DNA of 64,000 bases, taken from positions 1,228,501 to 1,292,500 of the forward strand of contig NZ_CP068023.1 in NCBI RefSeq assembly GCF_016695175.1, read 5' to 3'. Made by a program: the position numbers and the translations under genes. The DNA is from Pseudoalteromonas sp. GCY (GTDB lineage: Bacteria; Pseudomonadota; Gammaproteobacteria; Enterobacterales; Alteromonadaceae). The notes under the pieces are model-generated. The model ran no database searches, had not been told where the DNA came from, and worked only from the letters and a program-made list of their open reading frames with translations. Numbering within the stretch: position 1 is the first letter of the stretch; the number at the start of each line of letters is the position of its first letter. Of this stretch, positions 1 to 9,500 are shown piece by piece.

Positions 1-285
1 GCACTTTGGGGAATGCCGCTGTTTGGCGTGGTAATTTTAGCGTCTGGATTTTATCAAGCGAAAGGTGATGCCAAACGCGCTTGTTTTTACAGTGCCTTGA
101 AGGTGGTGTTTATCCTAGTACCATTAATTGTTATTGCGCCACACTATTTTGGCTTAAATGGTGTATTTATGGCACTTGTGGGGGCAGATTTTATAGCGGC
201 AGGATTAACACTTATACTGTGTTGGCGGCACTATCAACAGGCTAAGAGCCAATCGGGAGAGATACAGCTTGCATCAATCAACTGA
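1..285 (+). CDS. MATE-family efflux transporter, C-terminal end (5' truncated by window)
   Basis: The frame is open from base 1 (A-L-W-G before the first Met), so the gene begins outside the window and only about 94 codons remain. The residues resemble the last two transmembrane helices of MATE/NorM multidrug exporters: a GFYQAKGDAKRA stretch like the family's G-x-x-Q-A-x-G-x-x-x-x-A segment, then two hydrophobic spans separated by YFGLNGVF. MATE proteins are inner-membrane Na+ or H+ antiporters for cationic drugs. The stop lies inside the start of the following AraC-type gene (17-bp overlap), so the two are probably cotranscribed. Family assignment is by resemblance of the C-terminus only. 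Confidence 0.75.
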   Translation, partial: ALWGMPLFGVVILASGFYQAKGDAKRACFYSALKVVFILVPLIVIAPHYFGLNGVFMALVGADFIAAGLTLILCWRHYQQAKSQSGEIQLASIN

Positions 286-1234
286 GCAAAAGTTAAGCGC
301 TGAAGAGATATATTTAGGGCGGTTACAACCTGTCATTGAGTGGGTGCATAGCAATCCAGAGTCGCCGCTTTCGTTACAGCAAGCGGCGAGCCTGAGCCAT
401 TTTTCTAAGTTTCATTTCCAGCGCATTTTTGCAGCTGTGATTGGTGAGTCTTTGAGTCAGTACACTAATCGCGTGAGGTTGGAGCGCGCGGCCAATATGC
501 TGTTGCTAGCCGAAGAGTACAGTGTGACAGATATTGCGCTACAGTTTGGTTTTTCTGGTAGCGCAAACTTTTCGCGAGCGTTTAAAGAGCACTTTGGCGT
601 GACTCCTTCAAGTGTGCGAAAAACAGAACAACTACGTAAGCTGGTGGCAAAAAATAAAATTGATCCGGCTCTTAACATGACACAACTTACCCGAATACAC
701 GCATTAAGAGCTGAGCGACACAGTGTTATTCAACCGGTTAAACTACACTCCATTTCACAATTACCGTTATGTACATTACGCGCGTCACAAGGCTACCAAT
801 TGCAGGGGATTAGCGCCTGTTGGCAGCAGCTTGCAGCGTGGGCTAGTGCACATGGACTGGATTATAGCCAAGTACAAAAGTTTGGTTTTGGTCATGATAA
901 TCCCGTTTTTACGCCACTAGATAAAGCCCGTTACGATGGCGCAATTGTGATTAACGATGAGTTAAAATCTGCGGTGACTCGGCCATATCAACTCAATGTG
1001 CTCAGCGCGGGAATATACGCAATTTTTGACTACCGTGGAGCAATTAAAGACTTGTTGAGTTTCCAATTAGATATTTTCGCAAAGTGGCTGCCACAAAGCG
1101 GATACGAGCCAGAAGATGCGCCCTTAATAGAACATTATCCTGAAGTAATTTCACAAGAAAATGAAGGATCGCCAAGTGAAAAGGTGATTGCGCTGGAAAT
1201 TTGGTTAAAGGTCAAACCGCTAAAATTCAAATAA
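269..1234 (+). CDS. AraC-family regulator with GyrI-like effector domain
   Basis: A 321-residue transcription factor. Residues about 15-115 form the paired helix-turn-helix of AraC/XylS proteins: LSLQQAASLSHFSKFHFQRIF is the first HTH and VTDIALQFGFSGSANFSRAF the second, ending in the usual FGVTPSSVR. Residues about 160-320 resemble the GyrI/Rob C-terminal ligand-binding fold that binds hydrophobic or cationic compounds. The start is TTG, eight bases after a GGGAGA ribosome-binding site; no ATG lies nearby. It overlaps the MATE gene by 17 bp, so it probably regulates that exporter and perhaps itself in response to an exported compound. This regulatory role is inferred from gene order. Confidence 0.88.
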   Translation: MHQSTEQKLSAEEIYLGRLQPVIEWVHSNPESPLSLQQAASLSHFSKFHFQRIFAAVIGESLSQYTNRVRLERAANMLLLAEEYSVTDIALQFGFSGSANFSRAFKEHFGVTPSSVRKTEQLRKLVAKNKIDPALNMTQLTRIHALRAERHSVIQPVKLHSISQLPLCTLRASQGYQLQGISACWQQLAAWASAHGLDYSQVQKFGFGHDNPVFTPLDKARYDGAIVINDELKSAVTRPYQLNVLSAGIYAIFDYRGAIKDLLSFQLDIFAKWLPQSGYEPEDAPLIEHYPEVISQENEGSPSEKVIALEIWLKVKPLKFK

Positions 1235-1240
1235 AATTAA

Positions 1241-1429
1241 ATTGTTAAAATACTTTATTGGTGTTTTTTTAAACTTCACAATTCGCCCACAAACTTTAAG
1301 CATGATCAACCGTACACCAAGCGGGAGATTAAAAAAGTGGTTGAACTAGAGTTAATTCGAGTTGATAAATACAGTGAGCAGACTTTTACACATTTGCTAG
1401 AAGCGAGTCATTATCAAAAGCAAGTGTGA
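1241..1429 (+). pseudogene. Start-less reading frame, possible gene remnant
   Basis: Between the AraC-type gene and the next gene, one frame stays open from 1241 to a TGA at 1427-1429 but contains no ATG, GTG or TTG start. Its second half has ordinary protein-like composition (YTKREIKKVVELELIRVDKY, then SEQTFTHLLEASHYQKQV). That resembles the amphipathic C-terminal helix of a cytoplasmic protein more than random AT-rich translation. It may be the tail of a gene whose 5' part was deleted. I do not recognise the family, and chance openness over about 60 codons cannot be excluded. Confidence 0.25.
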
Positions 1430-1456
1430 ACACGCTTTTGCAGTTTAGTACCAGCT

Positions 1457-1909
1457 TTAGTACCATTCCTGTTTTTCTAGCCAAAATGCACGGCCAAAAC
1501 CGCCTACATATCGAACCCTAGCCACTTCAATTCGCCATAGGTGAAAATCACCTAGCATGGCATACTGCTGAGCTTTTTCGTGCTTCATTACGAATTGTGC
1601 AATCAGGCTCTCGCTATCTGCTCTTGGCAGTTTGTGTGCATGCCCAAGAATAGTAACTCGCGTATTTTCAACATCTTCAACCGCGCCATCACCAAGCACC
1701 ATAAACGAAAGTGCTGGGTGCTTGGCTAAATTCTTGGTGTGCTGGGCGATATCACTAATAAAGAAGTAAAAGTGATTATCTTCAAGAAAAATATACTGAG
1801 CGACAGAAGAAAAAGGAAAACCCTTTTGGTTGTTAGAGAGGGTAGATAAAAAAGCGCTCTTATGGCTTTGACATAAGGCCTTTGCTTCGTTGATTGCGGT
1901 TTCTCTCAT
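1457..1909 (-). CDS. HutZ/HugZ-like FMN-binding split-barrel protein
   Basis: A 150-residue protein of the pyridoxamine-5'-phosphate-oxidase-like split-barrel superfamily. Seen: an N-terminal helix (NEAKALCQSHKSAFLST), a strand pair PFSSVAQYIF, then YFFISDIAQHTKNLAKHPALS, the typical segment in which H-T-K-N-L precedes a strand, and a C-terminal YVGGFGRAFWL. The length is near that of HutZ-type heme-utilisation proteins, which lack the extra DUF2470 domain of longer HugZ. HutZ/HugZ take part in heme iron release. The heme receptor and heme oxygenase genes lie about 2.5 kb downstream, which supports such a role without proving it. It stands alone on the minus strand, facing away from the chemoreceptor gene. 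Confidence 0.72.
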   Translation of the reverse strand: MRETAINEAKALCQSHKSAFLSTLSNNQKGFPFSSVAQYIFLEDNHFYFFISDIAQHTKNLAKHPALSFMVLGDGAVEDVENTRVTILGHAHKLPRADSESLIAQFVMKHEKAQQYAMLGDFHLWRIEVARVRYVGGFGRAFWLEKQEWY

Positions 1910-2107
1910 CTTGTTGTGCTCTTAAATAATAAAATTCTTACCCGCTATGATCGCCAAAACTAAAAATAAAATCAAAAACTAAGTAAGCAAAACCGCAAAT
2001 TTGAAGCTACCTTTTTAAAAGGTATGTTGGTAATTTCTAGAGTATTTACTTGGTTTTTTATCTCGTTTGTAACATAGTTTGTTTACTCAAAATAGAGCAA
2101 TGACATT

Positions 2108-4132
2108 ATGCTAAGTAAACTAACAATAAAACAAAAAATTACTTTAGGCTTTAGTGCATTAGGCGTGCTGCTATTACTTGCGTGCGTGTTAGCCTATCTA
2201 GCATTGGCGCAAATAAAGTCAGCCAATCAAAATATGGGGCAAGTCACTTTGCCGATTCAGCGCAGTGCTGACTCCTTGCAGCTTGAGCAGCTTAAGCTCA
2301 GCAAATTGATTTCCCAAGCTTATACCCTTGAAAGCGAGCAAGATATCAATCGGGCTCGACAGCAATTTACCACACAGCAGCAACTGTATGTTGAGCGCCA
2401 GCGGCACTTAACGTCATTGACGCAAGCGATGCCTGAATTTGTCACACCATTAAAGCAAACTCTGGCGTTGGGCGAACAGCTCAGTCGTGCTGCAGAACAA
2501 ATGTTGCAGGCAAAAGCTAATGTTGTACAAGCGCAGCAACGGATCCAATCGCAATATCAAGCGCTTAAACAGGATAAAGAACAGGCCAGCAATGCCATGC
2601 TGGATCTCGAGTTAATCGAGACAGACAAAACACGGCAGTTGGAAGAAATGGTCGGGACCGGCGTTCGTATTGACGATATGTTGTTTACCTTGGAAAACAA
2701 CAGTCAACGGATCAGTGGGTTAACGCTAGAGCAAGTAGAACAACATCAGCAAGACATGCTGTTTTTGTTAGATAATATTGAAAACAACTTAGCGTTTTTG
2801 AAGCGCCAAGCCTACGGTATGGATGCAGATGACTTGTTAAACCAGTTTAGTGAGAGCATGACTAAGCTCAGAGAAAAGCTGGGTGAGCCAGGTCATCTTT
2901 ATGTTGCGGTACAAGATAAACTGAGTCAGCAGCGGCAAGCCGCGATGTTATACAAGCAGTCAGAGCAGCATGCGTTTGCCATTTTAACCGAGCTTGAGAA
3001 AATGCAGCAAAGTGCCAATGCGGCGTTTAATCGTTCTCAAAATAATGCTGAAACCCTTATCGAGCGAGCGCAAAATACCGCCATTTTATTGGTGGTCGTC
3101 TTTATTGCATTAGGCGCATTTATCTCGGTTTCAACCAGTCGGGCAATGCTTGGGCCGTTGGCTGCGGTGAATAAAATGCTGAAATACCTTGCTGCTGGAG
3201 ATTTTTCGAAGCAAATGAGCAAGCGCAGTGATGATGAATTTGGTCAGTTAATTGATAATATCAATCAGGTTAAAGACAACCTCCGTGCTTTGCTTGAGTC
3301 AATCAATAACCAAGTTCATGAGTTAGAAGGACTATCTGAATCATCATTAAGTGAAAGCAAACATATAGCTAATAATGCGACCGAGCAGATGCGCCGCATG
3401 GGTAATGCCAATCGCTTAGCGCAAAGTATTTCAGCAAGTGCTTTAGCGGTCTCTGAGCGCTCGTCAGATAGCCTCGCGAGTATTCATACCGCTAACCAGC
3501 ATAAAACCGAAGTCAGCAAATATACGCAAGACAACAAACAACATATTCTATCGCTCAGCACGCGCATGAGTGAAGCGGTAGAAAGTATGACCAAGTTGAC
3601 CACGCATAGCGAGAACATCGGCAGCATCTTAGACACCATTGTTTCTATTGCTGAGCAAACAAATCTATTGGCTTTAAACGCAGCAATTGAGGCGGCTCGC
3701 GCAGGTGAGCAGGGGAGAGGGTTTGCCGTAGTCGCCGATGAGGTTAGAACTTTAGCGTCTAGGACTCAAGAGTCGACCAATGAAATTAACCAAATGATCG
3801 CAGCACTGAGACAAGATACATATACCGCCTCTGAGGCCATTAATTCCGGCCAGCGCGATGTGGCTTCGTGTGTTAAACAAAGTGAGGCACTTGCCAGTGC
3901 CATGGATGAAATTGCCAACGCACTTGCGCAGGTCACGCAGTTGAGTGAAGAAGTAAGCCAAGCGGCAGATCACCAAGCGACGGATTGTCAGCAAATTGAG
4001 CAGGTGATGCTAGATGCACAAAGTACCGCAAATGATAATGCTCAGGCGATGCAAAGCTTGGCGAAAGGCAGCGAGTCACTCAGTAGTTTCTCGCATCGTC
4101 TAGCAACACTGGTTGAGCGCTTTAAATTATAA
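2108..4132 (+). CDS. Methyl-accepting chemotaxis protein
   Basis: A 674-residue transmembrane chemoreceptor. A first membrane helix lies at about residues 12-35, followed by a long glutamine-rich, helical periplasmic sensor region (about 36-320). A second membrane helix ([17 protein letters not shown]) is near residue 325, followed by a HAMP segment and a long cytoplasmic coiled coil. The signalling hairpin is clear near residues 515-560: [19 protein letters not shown], then [16 protein letters not shown]. Such receptors form arrays with CheW and CheA and set flagellar behaviour. The helical sensor domain gives no ligand clue. No che gene is nearby, so this is an orphan receptor. It converges with the DUF454 gene, with only 24 bp between their ends. 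Confidence 0.95.
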   Translation: MLSKLTIKQKITLGFSALGVLLLLACVLAYLALAQIKSANQNMGQVTLPIQRSADSLQLEQLKLSKLISQAYTLESEQDINRARQQFTTQQQLYVERQRHLTSLTQAMPEFVTPLKQTLALGEQLSRAAEQMLQAKANVVQAQQRIQSQYQALKQDKEQASNAMLDLELIETDKTRQLEEMVGTGVRIDDMLFTLENNSQRISGLTLEQVEQHQQDMLFLLDNIENNLAFLKRQAYGMDADDLLNQFSESMTKLREKLGEPGHLYVAVQDKLSQQRQAAMLYKQSEQHAFAILTELEKMQQSANAAFNRSQNNAETLIERAQNTAILLVVVFIALGAFISVSTSRAMLGPLAAVNKMLKYLAAGDFSKQMSKRSDDEFGQLIDNINQVKDNLRALLESINNQVHELEGLSESSLSESKHIANNATEQMRRMGNANRLAQSISASALAVSERSSDSLASIHTANQHKTEVSKYTQDNKQHILSLSTRMSEAVESMTKLTTHSENIGSILDTIVSIAEQTNLLALNAAIEAARAGEQGRGFAVVADEVRTLASRTQESTNEINQMIAALRQDTYTASEAINSGQRDVASCVKQSEALASAMDEIANALAQVTQLSEEVSQAADHQATDCQQIEQVMLDAQSTANDNAQAMQSLAKGSESLSSFSHRLATLVERFKL

Positions 4133-4156
4133 AAATGTAAACTGGTAAACCGCTAT

Positions 4157-4546
4157 TCAAATACGCTTTGATGGTCTGGAATAAATATAAGACATCACTG
4201 CGATTTTTACACTGCCAACAACACAGGCCAACCAAGCCGCTGGTGAAAGCAAAATAAGTAAAGCATAACTTGCAGCCATGCCGACTGTTGCCATGACTTT
4301 GGCCTTCTGCGGAATAACCTTATATTGCTTCCATAGCGTCAATGAAGCGCCAAACCTTGGGTGATTTAGCAGCCACAAGGCGAGCTTAGGAGAAGCTTTT
4401 GAAAAGCACGCCAAAGCCAGAATAAAAAACACAGTGGTTGGCATGACGGGCAAAACAATACCAATAACACCGAGGGCTACAAATAGGTATCCGCATAGCA
4501 GTAGGGCTATTTTTTTATAGTTGGCTAAGGCGGCTTTAAACATCAT
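4157..4546 (-). CDS. DUF454 (YbaN-like) inner-membrane protein
   Basis: A 129-residue membrane protein with about four hydrophobic helices. The stretch LGVIGIVLPVMPTTVFFILA followed by ACFSKASPKLALWLLNHPRFG is the hallmark of the DUF454/YbaN family (P-V-M-P-T-T-x-F and a C-F-x-K-x-S-P-x-x-x-x-W-L motif). The biochemical role of the family is unknown. The start at 4546 (or a second ATG at 4543) overlaps the heme oxygenase stop in an ATGA arrangement, so it is translationally coupled to it. YbaN-like genes sit beside heme or iron genes in various gammaproteobacteria; a link to heme handling here is an inference from position. Confidence 0.85.
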   Translation of the reverse strand: MMFKAALANYKKIALLLCGYLFVALGVIGIVLPVMPTTVFFILALACFSKASPKLALWLLNHPRFGASLTLWKQYKVIPQKAKVMATVGMAASYALLILLSPAAWLACVVGSVKIAVMSYIYSRPSKRI

Positions 4547-5133
4547 GAATAAACGTATGCCTGGAATGCTTGAAAACGAGTGAATGCCTGGCGAGCACCT
4601 TCAATTAGCGTCTGTTCTTGCTGTTCGCTTAGTTCAATTGAGTCTATGATTTGCACAAGCTCTCGCCAAGCGCTGCCGCGACCAGCCCCTGGGCCTGCTA
4701 AATATCTAGCGCCGTGCTGCGCATCAAAATTGAGCTTGGCCCCAACTTGTTTACCCAACATGGCCGCACCTACTTTTGAACCCTCAACCACATACAGCCA
4801 GCCGAGCGCTCTGGCGACGTCGGTCTTATTGGTTACTTCTGGCATTAAGTAGGGAGTAGGGATAGTGGTTTCAAGGTCGATAAAGTCTTGCTCTAGCAAA
4901 CCTAAGCGGCGGCGCGCGGCCAAGTCAGGTATAAGCGCTAACAACTCTGGATGTTCATAAAGGGCGCTCACATCTTTTAAAAAATAAAACTGTAATCGCA
5001 AGAAATCGAGATAGCTTTGTGTATTGGCGAATGGGTCCTGCGCCATAATGGATTTGTCTACATTGTCGTGGGTATCTGCAGTTGCATGTTTTAAGTTTTG
5101 CGCTCGAGAAAGTGCAGAGGTAACGGTAGTCAT
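4543..5133 (-). CDS. hemO: Bacterial heme oxygenase
   Basis: A 196-residue all-helical heme oxygenase, which opens the heme ring with O2 and electrons to give biliverdin, CO and Fe2+. The N-terminal motif LKHATADTHDNVDKSI carries the expected proximal heme ligand, His22. The distal-helix region EGSKVGAAMLGKQVGA matches the glycine-rich kink of HemO/BphO enzymes. I chose the ATG at 5133 because GGAG lies eight bases upstream; an upstream TTG at 5178 would add 15 residues that look unrelated. It follows the TonB receptor gene by 67 bp and overlaps the DUF454 gene, so receptor, oxygenase and DUF454 probably form one transcript. No phytochrome gene is adjacent, which favours iron release over chromophore synthesis. 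Confidence 0.9.
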   Translation of the reverse strand: MTTVTSALSRAQNLKHATADTHDNVDKSIMAQDPFANTQSYLDFLRLQFYFLKDVSALYEHPELLALIPDLAARRRLGLLEQDFIDLETTIPTPYLMPEVTNKTDVARALGWLYVVEGSKVGAAMLGKQVGAKLNFDAQHGARYLAGPGAGRGSAWRELVQIIDSIELSEQQEQTLIEGARQAFTRFQAFQAYVYS

Positions 5134-5200
5134 TGATGCTCCAAGGTGATGTAAAAATATAGCGCTGTCTTTAAGCAAAAGTACAGCGCCTAAGTGTTGA

Positions 5201-7924
5201 TTAAAGTTTGAGTTCTAAGCCAATTGAAATGGTCTGGCCAGGTTCAGGCATCGCAACGATCGAGCCGGTTGAAACCTTATACTGATCGGTCAAGTTGGTG
5301 ATCGCTAGGTTGCCTTTGATGCTGTCGCTAAAGATATAATCAAGGTAAAAGTCGAGCTGATAGCCTGCGGGAATATACTCAAGCGCAGTTACTCCAGTCC
5401 CAGCCAAAAAGCCGCCCGGGTGATGTTTCTCAGAGTGTTTTTTGTAGGTAAAACCCGTATCAATTGTGTCGTTAAAGAGTGTCATACCAAGCGTTGCGAT
5501 ATAGCTTTTTTCTGGCGGTACACGAAGTGGGGTTAAACTCCCCGCAAAGCCGGTCGTATTACAAGTATCGACACCTGCAGCCTCGGCCATTAAGCGTGAG
5601 CACATTTTGACGTCGGTGTACTTTGTGTAAGATAACCTGCTGTAAAATAAGTCGCTTTGGTAATGAAGGCCAAATTCCGTGCCGGGGAGTTCAAACTTAT
5701 CATAGTTGGTAAAAGTGAACTTTTGATCCCATGAAGGTGCATCGGGTTTAGGCAAGAAGCCTGTTGCCAACATACTTTCAATATTGGTGTAGAAGTACTC
5801 CGCCGAGATAATTAGCTTATCCCCGTGGCTGAGTAAGTTGCTAAAGTCACTCTCAAAGCCAATATCATACGATTTCGTTTTTTCAGGGGTGATCTGGTAG
5901 TCACTAGAGTAGGAAAACACCTCATTAGAAACCGTTGTTTCGTACAGGTTTGGCATTCGATATGCGTTGCTATATTTGGCTTTAATAACTGTATTATCAA
6001 GCAGTTGATAATTTGCTTGTACAGTCACATCCGCTTTGGCATCAAATGTAAGCTTTTCGCCTGTTTGATAGTCCTCGTTTACCGAGTCATGAAGGTTTAC
6101 GTTCAGTGCAAGCTCTACCGGCGCAAGATCGATATTGGCATTGGCAAATAATGCTCGCTTGGTTTGCTTACCATGTCGCGAAGTCGCTTTTAAATTGAAG
6201 TCAGCAGGGTACCAGTCTCGATTAAAATTGTCTTTCCAGTCTTTATGAGGGCTTAATTTCTCAACCTGCCAAGATAGGCCATAAGTCAAAGTAATTGGTG
6301 TACTGGCCAGCGATAATGCAGAGGTATTGAACACACTTATCCCATGACGCTTATTGTTATAACGGTGAAAGTATTGCCCCGCATTTGCTCCTAGGTTACT
6401 GCCAAGCGCATTATATTGCTGTAACCTCGCGCTGGTACGCCAAACGTTAACACTAAGATCGACTAATGAGTTATTACTCGGTAAAAAACGGTATAACGCA
6501 CTGGCACTGTTTACCAAAGCAGAGCCCGGAGCCCATTGCGGCATGGTTTCTACACCTTCTGGAATTTCTTCGGACATCCATTGTTCTTGGCCATTTTCAT
6601 CGATCACCTTCCAAAACTTGGTGTCACCAGCTCTTTGTTTGTACCAGTAGGTGGCCAGCATTTCTCCCGCTTCTTGCTTATGGTAGCGTGCATTCACCTC
6701 TAACGATTGTTCGTCCGTAAACGCATAAGTTAGTTTGGCAAGATATGAGTCGCTTTCAAAGCTTGTATTGACGACTTCGCCATTTTGGTTAACCGGAGGT
6801 GGGATAAAGTCGACTACTGTGACTTCATCATATTTCCCTTGATGTTCAGTTGAAGGCACCCAACGCACGTACTCCTTGGTTTCAACAAAGTCGTTAAAGC
6901 CATTTTTACCAGCAAAGTAGTTACCAACCTTTTTCTTACTGTAAGCGAGTACCGCTTGTAAGTTATCCTGTTGATAAGCGGTTGCTAGCGTAAACCCACC
7001 GCCTGCAAAGTCGAGTGTGTCATTGTGGTTGCTGATTTCGTAATAACTTTGCAGGCCAAAGCTCTCAGGTACTTCAGGTGTTCTATTGTTGTTGTGCGTA
7101 TTTACTTTAACTAAAGCGCCGAGGTTCTGACCATCTTGGAGAATATCTTGCGTGCCTAAGGTACGGATATTGACTGTTCCGCCGATTGCACCTGAGCCAA
7201 AAGGTGATGCTTTGGCCGATGCGCCTTTTTCAACATTAACCGAGCTTATTAAGTTTGAATCGATATAGGTTCTGTCAGACGAACCCATATAGCCTCGGTT
7301 TGTGTGCGTTGATTGCAAACTTCCGTCGATGAAAATCGGCACTCGGCCTTCGCCTTGCACGCCGCGAATACCAATATCAAGTGCGCCTGCTTCGTTTCGA
7401 ATATTGTTTGCCTCTATACCAGAAAACGTCGAGAAAATATCCGAGTTAGATAACCCCTTGGTTCGAGTAATCTGTTCACGATTAAGGCTGAGTTTATCGC
7501 CTTTGACAGTGATGACTTCAATATTATCTTGCGGATTTGATGTTTGCTTGTGCTTAGCCTGAGCGTTATTGGATTGGCCTTTTGCTGGCGTTAACTCGCT
7601 AATCGCCGCTTTAATAACAATGTTATTGTCGATAATGTTTGCTGTTAGCTGGCTGCCTTTTAATGTACGCTCTAGTGCCTCTGTTAAACTTATCTCTCCT
7701 TTAAGTGCTGGGGCTTGCAGGCCATTTAATAGTTTCGCATCGGCAATTAGATTCATACTCGCAGCCTCAGCTACCTGCGTTAAGGTATGGCTAATAGGTT
7801 GCTGCGCAAGATTAAATTGATATATAGCAACTTGACTCTGCGCGGTTGCAGGCAGGCTCAGGCTAAGCCCGAGTGCAAATGCTAAGGGAGTGAGTCTTGT
7901 GTTTAAAACAGAGCGAGTTCTCAT
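5201..7924 (-). CDS. TonB-dependent heme/hemoprotein receptor with STN signalling domain
   Basis: A 907-residue outer-membrane receptor. A signal peptide (about residues 1-28) is followed by a secretin/TonB N-terminal (STN) domain at about 30-110, then a linker and a TonB box-like DNIEVITVKGD near 135. A plug domain follows (DIGIRGVQGEGRVPIFIDG; GSGAIGGTVNIRT), then a 22-strand-type barrel. A heme-receptor-like element is NAYRMPNLYET, close to the FRAP/NPNL loop of hemoglobin receptors. The STN domain is used by receptors that signal through FecR and FecI, which are encoded just upstream. The heme oxygenase downstream makes heme or a hemoprotein the probable ligand. The protein ends in L rather than F, tolerated in some barrels. 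Confidence 0.9.
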   Translation of the reverse strand: MRTRSVLNTRLTPLAFALGLSLSLPATAQSQVAIYQFNLAQQPISHTLTQVAEAASMNLIADAKLLNGLQAPALKGEISLTEALERTLKGSQLTANIIDNNIVIKAAISELTPAKGQSNNAQAKHKQTSNPQDNIEVITVKGDKLSLNREQITRTKGLSNSDIFSTFSGIEANNIRNEAGALDIGIRGVQGEGRVPIFIDGSLQSTHTNRGYMGSSDRTYIDSNLISSVNVEKGASAKASPFGSGAIGGTVNIRTLGTQDILQDGQNLGALVKVNTHNNNRTPEVPESFGLQSYYEISNHNDTLDFAGGGFTLATAYQQDNLQAVLAYSKKKVGNYFAGKNGFNDFVETKEYVRWVPSTEHQGKYDEVTVVDFIPPPVNQNGEVVNTSFESDSYLAKLTYAFTDEQSLEVNARYHKQEAGEMLATYWYKQRAGDTKFWKVIDENGQEQWMSEEIPEGVETMPQWAPGSALVNSASALYRFLPSNNSLVDLSVNVWRTSARLQQYNALGSNLGANAGQYFHRYNNKRHGISVFNTSALSLASTPITLTYGLSWQVEKLSPHKDWKDNFNRDWYPADFNLKATSRHGKQTKRALFANANIDLAPVELALNVNLHDSVNEDYQTGEKLTFDAKADVTVQANYQLLDNTVIKAKYSNAYRMPNLYETTVSNEVFSYSSDYQITPEKTKSYDIGFESDFSNLLSHGDKLIISAEYFYTNIESMLATGFLPKPDAPSWDQKFTFTNYDKFELPGTEFGLHYQSDLFYSRLSYTKYTDVKMCSRLMAEAAGVDTCNTTGFAGSLTPLRVPPEKSYIATLGMTLFNDTIDTGFTYKKHSEKHHPGGFLAGTGVTALEYIPAGYQLDFYLDYIFSDSIKGNLAITNLTDQYKVSTGSIVAMPEPGQTISIGLELKL

Positions 7925-7957
7925 TGTGATGCGTCCAAATAAATTACCTAAGATGAA

Positions 7958-7978
7958 AACGAATGAGAATGAGAACTC
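7958..7978 (-). promoter_or_regulatory. Candidate Fur-binding site upstream of the heme receptor
   Basis: About 35-55 bp before the receptor start the + strand reads AACGAATGAGAATGAGAACTC. It contains AATGAGAATGA, a half commonly seen in gammaproteobacterial Fur boxes, arranged as six-base direct steps. The right half is a poorer match. The position fits repression of the receptor promoter by iron-loaded Fur. The call is by eye only. Confidence 0.4.
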
Positions 7979-8008
7979 CTCAATAAAAAATTGAATATTT
8001 TTATCTTG

Positions 8009-8974
8009 TCATCGAGAATTAACTATAACTACATGATTATTAGTCTTTTTAACTTCTACTGGCAGGGCGTGTGGTAGTAAGTTTAAAAAGCTTTCGAGCT
8101 CTGATGCTAAAAAAGTACCCGAAATAACTAATGGTTCAGTTGATTGAGCGGTTAAGGTATAACTTATCGCATGGTGTCGTTTAAACTCCTCAAATACTTC
8201 GTTGAGTGGTGCATTGTCGAACACGAGTCGTCCTTGCTTAAACGCTTCGACGAGATTGAGGTTTGGATCAAACTCAGTCTTGACAATGCCGTCACTGTCC
8301 ACAACCGCCATTTGACCTTTTGTCAGCGTTATTTGCTGATGTTGGCTTTGCACGTTTACACGACCATGGTCCACCACAATGCGAATGCTATTAGCTTTTT
8401 TATCAACGGAAAAGCGGGTACCTAATACGGTAATTTTGATGCTGCCGGCACTGATAACAAATGGTCGGCTTTTGTCACTGGCAACGTCAAACAATACGCG
8501 TCCACTGAGTAGCTTATTACTGCGCCGATTGCCATCAAAATCAATAGCGAGGGAAGTTTTGGCATCTAAGGTCAGTCGAGATTGATCGGGCAGTGAGATA
8601 GTGCGTAATTCGCCTCGTGGTGATTGATAGCTGGCGTGAAAGGTGTCGTTGTTTACTTGAAAGAACCACGTTTGATAACCAAAGAAACTCAACGTAAAAA
8701 GTGCAAAGCATGCAGCAATGGCGAAGTACCGCTGAGTTGTCTTTGATTTAAGCTTAGGGTGTGTAACTGGATTCTCTAATTGTGCAATGTCTTGCTCTGA
8801 AAATTGCGATAACAGTCGCTCAACCTGTTTACTTTCTTGATAGGCTGTTTGGTGCGCTCGGCTTTCACCAAGCCAACGATTGAGCGCTTGCTGCTGCGCT
8901 TTATTGAGCCCTTGCCTTTCGAGTTCCAGCCAGTGGTTTGCTTGCTGTTGTATTGATACATTATGACGGTCCAT
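8009..8974 (-). CDS. FecR-family anti-sigma factor / sigma regulator
   Basis: A 321-residue inner-membrane regulator. The N-terminus (QQQANHWLELERQGLN, then NRWLGESRAHQTAYQES) is the cytoplasmic sigma-binding domain typical of FecR/FpvR. A single membrane span (FAIAACFALFTLSFFGYQTWFF) lies near residue 90, followed by the periplasmic FecR domain (SPRGELRTISLPDQSRLTLD; VLGTRFSVD) and a C-terminal STN-like region. FecR proteins relay ligand binding at the receptor's STN domain to the sigma factor. I place the start at the ATG at 8974, ten bases after the sigma gene ends; a longer form from 9016 would overlap that gene. It lies between sigma and receptor genes, the usual order for a cell-surface signalling system. 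Confidence 0.9.
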   Translation of the reverse strand: MDRHNVSIQQQANHWLELERQGLNKAQQQALNRWLGESRAHQTAYQESKQVERLLSQFSEQDIAQLENPVTHPKLKSKTTQRYFAIAACFALFTLSFFGYQTWFFQVNNDTFHASYQSPRGELRTISLPDQSRLTLDAKTSLAIDFDGNRRSNKLLSGRVLFDVASDKSRPFVISAGSIKITVLGTRFSVDKKANSIRIVVDHGRVNVQSQHQQITLTKGQMAVVDSDGIVKTEFDPNLNLVEAFKQGRLVFDNAPLNEVFEEFKRHHAISYTLTAQSTEPLVISGTFLASELESFLNLLPHALPVEVKKTNNHVVIVNSR

Positions 8975-8984
8975 TGCGATTCTC

Positions 8985-9497
8985 TTATTGTTTTTGTAAT
9001 GCGTTACGGCAAGCAAGCATGGCAGTTGCCAAGTGTTTTTCGACCATGCTGACAGATATCCCCATTTGCTCTGCTATTTGTGACTGGCTTAAGTTTTTAA
9101 ATTTATAGAGCACAAATGCTTGCTTGGTTTTTAGAGGTAAGGAGTCGATACTTCGGTTAAGTAATGCCAGTTGTTGTTGACTTGCAAGCTTAGCCTCGGG
9201 CTCATAATAACTTGGCGCGACTAATTCGAAGTCGTCGGGCTCGGCAATAGTCTGATTCTTGCGATACTGATCAATCACAATGTTTTTCGCGGCTTTAAAA
9301 AACAGTGCGCGCTCTTGCGTGTTATCCTGTTTTGGATTGCTGCTTTTATAACTTAGTATTCGGGTATACGCCTCTTGAACTATATTTTGAGCTTTGTCTT
9401 TGCACCCCACTGAACGAGCGATATAACTTAATACTTCTGAGTAATAACGTTCCAAAATACACCAGTTTGCTTTATCAAAAGTCGCGCATACTAGCAT
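8985..9497 (-). CDS. FecI-like ECF sigma factor
   Basis: A 170-residue extracytoplasmic-function sigma factor. Region 2 is seen as DKAQNIVQEAYTRILSYK (the core-binding and -10-recognising helices). Region 4 is SLPLKTKQAFVLYKFKNLSQ, then IAEQMGISVSMVEKHLATAM, a helix-turn-helix typical of FecI-type sigmas. With the downstream FecR-like gene and the STN-bearing receptor it forms a three-part surface-signalling circuit: ligand at the receptor releases this sigma, which then transcribes the receptor gene. The ATG at 9497 has no good ribosome-binding site, and the proposed Fur site lies just upstream, in line with iron control. Confidence 0.92.
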   Translation of the reverse strand: MLVCATFDKANWCILERYYSEVLSYIARSVGCKDKAQNIVQEAYTRILSYKSSNPKQDNTQERALFFKAAKNIVIDQYRKNQTIAEPDDFELVAPSYYEPEAKLASQQQLALLNRSIDSLPLKTKQAFVLYKFKNLSQSQIAEQMGISVSMVEKHLATAMLACRNALQKQ

Positions 9498-9500
9498 TAA

